From positions 1-30,164 of the forward strand of contig JAJXSZ010000005.1 in assembly GCA_021784255.1 (NCBI GenBank): a DNA stretch of 30,164 nt, written 5' to 3'. Each line of letters begins with the position of its first letter. The first letter of the stretch is position 1. Shown piece by piece: positions 23,940 through 30,164 of this stretch. The DNA comes from Pseudomonadota bacterium (lineage in GTDB: Bacteria > Pseudomonadota > Alphaproteobacteria > Acetobacterales > Acetobacteraceae). Both the position numbers and the translations under genes were made by a program. The notes beneath the pieces are model-generated. The model saw only the letters and a list, made by a program, of their open reading frames with translations. It had not been told where the DNA came from and ran no database searches.

Positions 23940-26516
23940 TCAATAGAGTCCGCCGAGCGACTTGTCCACGCCGCCGGGCCCGGGAGCCGGTGCGCCGGTT
24001 CCGCTCGAGGCGGCGTCGCTCGCCGTTCCCTGCCCGCCGGTGTCGAGCGGTCCCGAGGCGCCGGGCACCTGGCCGGGCTTGAACGCATCGAGCGCCGGTC
24101 CGTGGGCGCTCGGCCAGGAGGCGACGGTGACCCCCGCCGGCGGCGTCAGCACCAGCTTGGGGCGGGTGGCGAGCGCCCCCTTCATGAATTCCCGCCAGAT
24201 CGGCAGGGCCGCGACCGCGCCCTGCTCGTTCGGGCCGAGGCTGCGCGGACTGTCGAAGCCGACCCAGACCACGGTCACGAGGTCGGACGAGAAGCCGGAG
24301 AACCAGGCATCGACGGCGTTGTTGGTGGTGCCGGTCTTGCCGGCGAGCATGGTGGCGAATTGCTGCTGGGTGCCGCCGCCGGTGCCGTTGATGACGACGC
24401 CGTGCATCATCATCACCACCTGGAACACGCTTTGCGCATCGGCGATGCGCGGGCGCGTGTCGGCGATGGTCGGCGGGACGGTGGGATCGTTGCAGCCCTG
24501 GCACGACACGCCGGCGGCGTGCCAGAGCACGTGGCCGTTACGATCGCTGACGCTGTCGATGAAGTGCGGCATCACCTTGAGGCCGAGCGTGTCGAGCGAG
24601 GCATAGGCGCCGGCCTCGCGCAGCACCGTGGTGTCGATGGCGCCGAGGGCCGCGGGCAGCAGCGCTGGCAGTTTCTTCGACATGCCGAACGCGTCCGCGA
24701 CCCGGGCCACGCTCGGCATGCCGATATGCGCCGCGAGGCGGACGGTGACGAGGTTCAGCGACTGGCCGATCGCGGTGTGCAGCGAGGTGGGACCGCCGAA
24801 ACTGTTCTCGTAATTGCCGGGCCGCCACTTGCCTGCCGCGCCCATGTCGAGGACGAAGGGGGCGTCGAGGAACCGTTGCGATGGCGAGATGTTCTTCTCC
24901 ATCGCCGCGAGATAGACCATCGGCTTGAAGCTCGAGCCCGGCTGACGCTGCGCCTGGGTCGCGCGGTCGAACTGGCTGAGCGCGAAGCTCCAGCCGCCGG
25001 ACATCGCGAGCACGCGCCCGGTCGCGGGATCGAGGGCGAGGATGGCGCCGCTGATCGCCGGAACCTGGCGCAGCGCGATCGCCAGCGGCTTGCCCTTGGC
25101 CGGCGGCGTGACCCGCAGCATCACCACGTCGCCGGGCACGACGACATCGGCGAGCTGGCGCGGCGGCGGGCCGAGATTGCCCGCGGCATCCTCGTGGCGC
25201 GCCCAGCCGAGCGCGGCGAGCGGCAGCGTCGCGGTGACCGGCTTGCCGTTGCGCAGCAAGCCGATGGTCGCGGCCGCCGGGGTCTCGGCGAGGACGAGGC
25301 CCTGCTGCCATCGCGCCAGCATGCCGGCGGGCGCCCTGTGCTGCGCCAGCGCCTTGGCCCAGGTGGCGGTGGACCAGCCGCCGGCGGGAGGGAGGACGTG
25401 GCCGGCGGGGCCGCGCCAGGAGGGGTGGCGGCGGTCGTAGGCGAGCAGCCCGTCGTGCAGCGCCCGGTCGGCGAGCGCCTGCAGCCGCGGGTCGAGCGTG
25501 GTGTGGACGGTCAGTCCGCCGGTCTCGGTGCGGTCGAGCCCGAAGCGCGCGATCAGCCGCTGGCGCACCTCGTCGGTGAAATAGTCGGCGCCGGCGATGG
25601 TGCGCGGCTTGGTGTAGGGCACCGGGGCCACCGGCTGCGCCTTGGCCGCCTGCGCCTGAGCGCGGGTGATGGCGCCGTTGTCGACCATGCGGTCGAGCAC
25701 GTAGTCGCGGCGGATCCGCGCCTGGTGCGGGTGGAGGAAGGGGTCGAAATAGCTCGGCGCCTTGGGCAGCGAGGCGAGCAGCGCCGCCTCGGGCAGGGTG
25801 ATGGTCTCGATCGGCCGGTCGAAATAGGCGAACGCCGCGGCGCCGACGCCGTAGGCGCCTTCGCCGAGATAGATCTGGTTGAGGTAGAGCTGGAGGATCT
25901 GCTGTTTGGACAGCACCCGCTCCATGCGCATCGCGAGCACGGCCTCGCGGATCTTGCGCCGCAGCGAGACCTTGTCGTTCAGCAGCATGTTCTTGGCCAC
26001 CTGCTGGGTGATGGTCGAGGCGCCGATCGGGCGCTTGTGCTGGCCGAATTGCAGCGCGTCGGTCACCGCGGCGCGCAGGATGGCGGCCGGGTCGATACCG
26101 GGATGCTGGTAGAAATTGTGGTCCTCGACGGCGATGAAGGCCTGCTGCACCACCAGCGGGATGCGCGTGATCGGCACGTAGATGCGCCGCTCGACGGCCA
26201 GCTCCGCCTGCAACTGGTCGTTGGCGGCATAGAGCCGGGTCATCAGCTTCGGCTGGTAGTGGCGCAGCGTCTCGAGGCTCGGCAGGTTCGAGGTGTCGCG
26301 CTCGAAGACATAGGCGCCCATCACCAGCCCGCCGACCAGCGCCGCCACCACCACCGTCGCCAGCAGGCGCAGCGGCCAGAACAGGCCGGCGAAGAGCGAG
26401 AACCGGCGCCGGCGGCGCGGCTTCTCGGGCCGGCCGCGCCGGTTCGGCGGGCGGTCGCCGGAATTGGGGTCGCTCGGCGGGACCAGCCGCGGGCCGGCCT
26501 GAAGGGGGGGAGCCAT
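23940..26516 (-). CDS. mrcA: Bifunctional penicillin-binding protein 1A
   Basis: This class A PBP of 858 residues makes and cross-links peptidoglycan. A basic cytoplasmic tail (RRGRPEKPRRRRRF) precedes one membrane anchor (about 45-68). The transglycosylase domain has catalytic Glu131 in AVEDHNFYQHPGID and the GASTITQQVAKN and RKIREAVLAMRMER blocks. The transpeptidase domain has Ser528 in QPGSSFKP, SLN in IGQSLNLV, and KTG in LAGKTGTTNN. A Pro/Gly/Ser-rich low-complexity tail ends the protein. The order amidase-mrcA-prfB is typical of alphaproteobacteria. There is no good ribosome binding site before the ATG at 26516, so the start could differ by a few codons. Confidence 0.94.
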   Translation of the reverse strand: MAPPLQAGPRLVPPSDPNSGDRPPNRRGRPEKPRRRRRFSLFAGLFWPLRLLATVVVAALVGGLVMGAYVFERDTSNLPSLETLRHYQPKLMTRLYAANDQLQAELAVERRIYVPITRIPLVVQQAFIAVEDHNFYQHPGIDPAAILRAAVTDALQFGQHKRPIGASTITQQVAKNMLLNDKVSLRRKIREAVLAMRMERVLSKQQILQLYLNQIYLGEGAYGVGAAAFAYFDRPIETITLPEAALLASLPKAPSYFDPFLHPHQARIRRDYVLDRMVDNGAITRAQAQAAKAQPVAPVPYTKPRTIAGADYFTDEVRQRLIARFGLDRTETGGLTVHTTLDPRLQALADRALHDGLLAYDRRHPSWRGPAGHVLPPAGGWSTATWAKALAQHRAPAGMLARWQQGLVLAETPAAATIGLLRNGKPVTATLPLAALGWARHEDAAGNLGPPPRQLADVVVPGDVVMLRVTPPAKGKPLAIALRQVPAISGAILALDPATGRVLAMSGGWSFALSQFDRATQAQRQPGSSFKPMVYLAAMEKNISPSQRFLDAPFVLDMGAAGKWRPGNYENSFGGPTSLHTAIGQSLNLVTVRLAAHIGMPSVARVADAFGMSKKLPALLPAALGAIDTTVLREAGAYASLDTLGLKVMPHFIDSVSDRNGHVLWHAAGVSCQGCNDPTVPPTIADTRPRIADAQSVFQVVMMMHGVVINGTGGGTQQQFATMLAGKTGTTNNAVDAWFSGFSSDLVTVVWVGFDSPRSLGPNEQGAVAALPIWREFMKGALATRPKLVLTPPAGVTVASWPSAHGPALDAFKPGQVPGASGPLDTGGQGTASDAASSGTGAPAPGPGGVDKSLGGLY

Positions 26517-26627
26517 GGCGGGCAGTTACACCGGACCGGCAGGCGAATCCATGGCGGGATGATGACGTCCCGCCAAGGAGCAGGGGGCTCCAGACAGGAC
26601 GCCGGCGAGCGGCTCCGGCGGCGGTGG

Positions 26628-27440
26628 CTAGCCGCCCAGCGGCGCGCCGGTGGCGACAGCGGTGAAGTACCGCTCGACCGCGCCCTTGAGGGCCGCCGCG
26701 ACCACCGCGCGGTGCGCCGGCTGGCGCAGCGCCGCCTCATCGGCGCGGTTGGACATGAACCCCATCTCCACCAGCACGCTGGGGATTTCCGCCGATTGCA
26801 GCACGATGAAGCCGGCATGCCGCGCCGGATTGACCAGCAACGGCACGTTGCGGGCCAGGCTGTCGACGACGGCGCGCTGCATCAGCGCCGATTCCGTGCG
26901 CGTCTCGCGGCGCACCAGGCTTGCCAGGATGTTGGTCACCGCCGCCGAGGGGGCGCCGGCCTGGCCGCTGGCGAAACGGTCCGCCGCATTCTCGCTCTGC
27001 GCCAGCATGGCGGACTGGGCGTCGGAGGGGTGGGTGGCAAGGGTGTAGACGCTGGCGCCACGGACCGCGGGGTTGGCGATCGCGTCGGCGTGCATGGAAA
27101 CGAACAGCGAGGCGCCGTTGCGCTGGGCATCGACGACGCGCTGGTCGAGCGGGATGAAGACGTCGCGGGTGCGGGTCATCGCCACCCGGTAGCGCCCGGT
27201 TGCGAGCAACTGGCGGCGCAGCTCCATCGCGGTGTTGATGGCGATGTATTTCTCAAAGGTGCCGGAAACGCCGATCGCCCCGGGGTCCATGCCGCCATGG
27301 CCGGGGTCGAGCATCACCAGCGGCAGGCTGGAACGCACGGGAGCGGCGCTGGCGGCCTCGTTGAACGCCACCGCGGCGAGCGTCGGCAGGCTCGCCAGAG
27401 CCGGCATCACCATACGCTGGAAAACGCGGCGGGTCAGCAT
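26628..27440 (-). CDS. N-acetylmuramoyl-L-alanine amidase (Amidase_3, zinc enzyme)
   Basis: The 270-residue amidase cuts the bond between N-acetylmuramic acid and the stem peptide, needed for cell separation. Zinc ligands are His48 (DPGHGG), Glu63 (TFEKYIA) and His117 (SMHADA); catalytic Glu225 is in SVLVEMGF. The N-terminus TRRVFQR fits a twin-arginine (Tat) export signal followed by a hydrophobic stretch, which is also how E. coli AmiA and AmiC travel. No AMIN domain is present, so the protein is shorter than AmiC. It precedes mrcA by 111 bases in the same direction, in the conserved amidase-mrcA order. Confidence 0.9.
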   Translation of the reverse strand: MLTRRVFQRMVMPALASLPTLAAVAFNEAASAAPVRSSLPLVMLDPGHGGMDPGAIGVSGTFEKYIAINTAMELRRQLLATGRYRVAMTRTRDVFIPLDQRVVDAQRNGASLFVSMHADAIANPAVRGASVYTLATHPSDAQSAMLAQSENAADRFASGQAGAPSAAVTNILASLVRRETRTESALMQRAVVDSLARNVPLLVNPARHAGFIVLQSAEIPSVLVEMGFMSNRADEAALRQPAHRAVVAAALKGAVERYFTAVATGAPLGG

Positions 27441-27942
27441 GGCGTGAATCGTATCATGGACATAGCGACCTTATCTACCATATCGCATCGGAAGTTGCAC
27501 ATTGAACGCTGATGAACGTGTCGTCATCCCATCCTGCCCTCCGGATACTCAGGCGGGGCGCTTGCGGCAAGCCGCGGTTTCGGTCATGGTCGTCGCGTTG
27601 TGCGACGCCGTCCGGGAACGCGGCCTCCGATCTGAGGGCGTTCCTCGTCGGCTGCGGCGCGCGACAGGCGATGCGGCCGGCTTTCGGTCCCGGGCAGCCT
27701 CGATGCAGGCGCCGGACCAGGCGGCCGGGGGGCCCGAACGAAAACGGGGCGCCGTTCCTGGCCATTCGGCAAGGAGCCGTGCTCGCAACCGGACGAAAGA
27801 ACTGGGTTCATGCCCGTGTCCCCTTCCTCTGCCAGCATAGCGAGTGTGGCCGATCGCGCCGCGCCCGGGCTGCTGGCCTCGATCAATCGCCGGCCGCGCG
27901 CGGATGGCGCGCCCTCGCCGGCACACTGGAGATTCCCTGCGC
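27441..27942. other. 502-base divergent intergenic region between the amidase and rne
   Basis: This stretch holds no conserved gene that I can recognise. Small ORFs on both strands look like GC-rich shadows. The part nearest the amidase (27445-27510) is clearly more AT-rich and is the probable promoter region. The rest is a long upstream leader for rne, which in other bacteria folds and controls rne mRNA decay. I see only short hairpins (for example GCGGC-AA-GCCGC near 27562-27573). No consensus promoter stands out. Confidence 0.5.
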
Positions 27943-30164
27943 ATGACCAAACGGATCCTGATCGATTCCACCCACGCCGAAGAAACGCGGGTGGTGCTGC
28001 TGGACGGCCACAAAGTTGAGGATTTCGACGTCGAAACCGCGAACAAGCGGCAACTCAAAGGCAACATCTACCTCGCCAAGGTCGTCCGCGTAGAGCCGAG
28101 CCTGCAGGCGGCGTTCGTCGAATACGGCGGCGGGCGGCACGGGTTCCTCGCCTTCGGCGAGATCCACCCCGACTATTACCAGATCCCGGTCGCGGACCGC
28201 GAGAAGCTGCTGGCGCTGCAGGCCGAGGCGGCGCGCCTCGAGGAGGAGGCGGAAACGCTGGCGATGGCGCGGCCGGGGCGGCGCGCCCGCGACGAGAGCA
28301 CCGGCGGGGTCGCGGACGCCGTTGCCGAATTCGGGGACGCCGACGAGGTTGCGGCCGAGCCTGGCAGCGAAGGCGCGGCGGCGGACGAAGCGGCGGCGGC
28401 GGCGGAGGAAACCGGCAGCCGGGCCCAGGCGGACGCCACCGAGGCCGATGGCGGCGATGCGGCGACATCCAGCTTGGCGGACGCGGCGCCCGACGCGCAC
28501 AGCCCGGCGCCTGCCGCGGACGACCCCGACCGGGTTGGCGACGCGGCTGCGGATGCAGGCAGCGACGAGGCGGGCAGCGACGAGGCCGGCAGCGACGAGG
28601 CCGGCAGCGACGAGGTGGGCAACGACGAGGCGGGCGAGGACACGGGCGAGGAGAGCGAGGCGGCAGCGCCGGAGACGCTCGAAGGCGCCGGCGACACCTT
28701 CGAAGGCAACGGCGCGGACGAGGCACGGGCGCGGGCGCGGCGGGCGGCGAGCTTCCTGCGCAACTACCGCATCCAGGAAGTAATCAAGCGCCGGCAGATC
28801 CTGCTCGTGCAGGTGGTCAAGGAGGAGCGCGGCAACAAGGGCGCGGCGCTCACCACCTATATTTCGCTGGCGGGACGATTCTGCGTGCTGATGCCGAACT
28901 CACCGCGCGGCGGCGGGATCTCGCGCAAGATCACCTCGGCGGTGGACCGGCGGCGGCTGAAGGAAATCACGGCGGAGCTGCAGATCCCCGACGGCATGGG
29001 GCTGATCGTGCGCACCGCCGGCGCCAACCGCCCGAAGCCCGAGATCGTGCGCGACTGCGAATACCTGATGCGGCTGTGGGACGATATCCGCGAGCTGACA
29101 CTGCGTTCCGTCGCCCCTGCCCTGATCTACGAGGAAGCCAACCTCATCAAGCGCACCATCCGCGACCTCTACACGCGCGACATCGAGGACGTGGTGGTGG
29201 ATGGCGAGGCCGGCTGGCGCGCGGCGCACGAGTTCATGCGCATGCTGATGCCGACGCACGCCAAGAAGGTGCTGCTGTGGGGCGGCACGACGCCGCTGTT
29301 CGCACACCACCATGTCGAGGCGCAGCTCGACGCGATGCTGATGTCGAACGTGCCGCTGCGCTCCGGCGGCTCGCTGGTGATCAACCAGGCGGAAGCGCTG
29401 GTGGCGATCGACGTGAACTCCGGGCGGGCGACGCGCGAGCGGGGCATCGAGGAGACCGCGCTCAAGACCAACCTCGAGGCCGCGGACGAGGTGGCGCGCC
29501 AGCTCCGGCTGCGCGACCTGGCGGGGCTGATCGTCATCGACTTCATCGACATGGAGAACCGGCGCAACAACCATGCCGTCGAGCGGCGGCTGAAGGAGGC
29601 GCTGAAGAACGACCGGGCGCGCATCCAGCTCGGCTCGATCAGCCATTTCGGGCTGCTGGAGATGAGCCGCCAGCGGCTGCGCCCGTCGCTGGCGGAGAGC
29701 AGCTTCATCGCCTGCCCGCATTGCGGCGGCACCGGGCATGTGCGCGGCACCGAGAGCAGCGCGATCCACGTGCTGCGCGCGATCGAGGAGGAGGCGGCGA
29801 AGGGCCGCGCCAGCGCGATCACCGTGCACGTGGCGCCGGACATCGCGCTCTACCTGCTGAACCACAAGCGCACGCGAATCGCCGAGATCGAGCAGCGCAG
29901 CGGGCTGGTCGTGACCTTCGCAGCCGACCCGGCGCTGGTGCCGCCGGCGCTGCGCATCGAGCGGGTGCGCGCGCGGGCGGACGACGCGCCGATGCCGGTC
30001 GCGGTGCAGCCGCGCGATGCCGCGCCGGCCGAAGCGGCCGAGCCCGACGTGCCGGATCAGGAGATCGACGGCGCCGAGGAGGCCGAGGCCGAGGCCGACG
30101 ACAGCGCCGCGACGCCCGGCCAGGCGGAAGCCGCCGAGGGCCGGCGGCGGCGGCGGCGGCGGCC
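27943..30164 (+). CDS. rne: Ribonuclease E (3' end outside window)
   Basis: RNase E is the main endonuclease of RNA processing and mRNA decay. About 740 codons are visible with no stop before the window edge. Family start: MTKRILIDSTHAEETRVVLL. The S1 domain is interrupted by an insertion of about 180 mostly acidic, low-complexity residues (about 90-270), after which KEERGNKGAALTTYISLAGR continues the S1/RNase H-like core. Catalytic Asp490 (VAIDVNSGRAT) and Asp533 (VIDFIDM) are 43 apart as in E. coli D303 and D346. Cys591 and Cys594 (CPHCGGTG) are the zinc-link. The acidic tail and an Arg stretch follow as the scaffold region begins. GGAG lies 11 bases before the ATG. Confidence 0.95.
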   Translation, partial: MTKRILIDSTHAEETRVVLLDGHKVEDFDVETANKRQLKGNIYLAKVVRVEPSLQAAFVEYGGGRHGFLAFGEIHPDYYQIPVADREKLLALQAEAARLEEEAETLAMARPGRRARDESTGGVADAVAEFGDADEVAAEPGSEGAAADEAAAAAEETGSRAQADATEADGGDAATSSLADAAPDAHSPAPAADDPDRVGDAAADAGSDEAGSDEAGSDEAGSDEVGNDEAGEDTGEESEAAAPETLEGAGDTFEGNGADEARARARRAASFLRNYRIQEVIKRRQILLVQVVKEERGNKGAALTTYISLAGRFCVLMPNSPRGGGISRKITSAVDRRRLKEITAELQIPDGMGLIVRTAGANRPKPEIVRDCEYLMRLWDDIRELTLRSVAPALIYEEANLIKRTIRDLYTRDIEDVVVDGEAGWRAAHEFMRMLMPTHAKKVLLWGGTTPLFAHHHVEAQLDAMLMSNVPLRSGGSLVINQAEALVAIDVNSGRATRERGIEETALKTNLEAADEVARQLRLRDLAGLIVIDFIDMENRRNNHAVERRLKEALKNDRARIQLGSISHFGLLEMSRQRLRPSLAESSFIACPHCGGTGHVRGTESSAIHVLRAIEEEAAKGRASAITVHVAPDIALYLLNHKRTRIAEIEQRSGLVVTFAADPALVPPALRIERVRARADDAPMPVAVQPRDAAPAEAAEPDVPDQEIDGAEEAEAEADDSAATPGQAEAAEGRRRRRRR
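28558..28632 (+). repeat. Five-unit 15-nt tandem repeat (GSDEA) in the RNase E S1 insertion
   Basis: Five in-frame 15-base units (GGCAGCGACGAGGCC and close variants) encode GSDEA, GSDEA, GSDEA, GSDEV and GNDEA, residues 206-230. Units two and three are identical, implying recent duplication. It lies within the acidic S1 insertion. Confidence 0.95.

Overview
This is a GC-rich, densely packed chromosomal window. The gene order N-acetylmuramoyl-L-alanine amidase, penicillin-binding protein 1A and prfB, divergent from rne, together with an MmgR/suhB-type small RNA and an acdR/acdS pair, points to an alphaproteobacterium. My best guess is Rhodospirillales/Acetobacteraceae; this is inferred from synteny and protein character, not from a phylogenetic marker. 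I see no IS element, prophage, integrase or CRISPR array. Most very long alternative ORFs here are antisense shadows caused by high GC3.

Layout. 1-2814: the end of a phosphate uptake and sensing operon (pstA partial, pstB, phoU, phoB). 2902-4820: an MBL-fold hydrolase, an XRE-family regulator, an AT-rich intergenic island and a small helical hypothetical protein. 4864-6896 (minus): a MoxR ATPase and a CoxE-like VWA protein, translationally coupled. 6951-8574: divergent acdR and acdS (ACC deaminase). 8675-8749: tRNA-Val(GAC). 8842-9766: two small membrane proteins. 9931-10800: an N-formylglutamate amidohydrolase-family protein. 10809-10896 (minus): an MmgR/suhB-like sRNA with its own promoter and terminator. 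11088-12053: a secreted lytic transglycosylase. 12179-14375: a copper/cytochrome-oxidase assembly cluster with a ctaG-like gene that looks internally deleted and frameshifted, a PCu(A)C copper chaperone whose signal-peptide core is a 15-nt tandem repeat, a SCO1/SenC lipoprotein and a one-helix protein. 14459-17995: a CoA-transferase and acyl-CoA dehydrogenase pair divergent from a two-subunit ThDP decarboxylase-like enzyme. 17992-22674: a small membrane protein and an RND efflux adaptor plus permease. 22784-27440 (minus): prfB with its programmed +1 frameshift, PBP1A and the amidase. 27943-end: rne, cut by the window edge, with a large acidic insertion in its S1 domain.

How the genes work together. 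The pst-pho genes import phosphate and report its level to PhoB. AcdR probably controls acdS, which breaks down ACC to 2-oxobutyrate and ammonia. The copper genes would deliver copper to cytochrome oxidase, but the ctaG copy appears broken. The amidase and PBP1A act on peptidoglycan.

The most noteworthy items are the sRNA, the damaged ctaG, the repeat-built signal peptide, the rne S1 insertion, the CoA/ThDP gene cluster of unknown substrate, and a pair of inverted 11-mers flanking the XRE gene. I found no clearly new multi-gene defence or mobile system.
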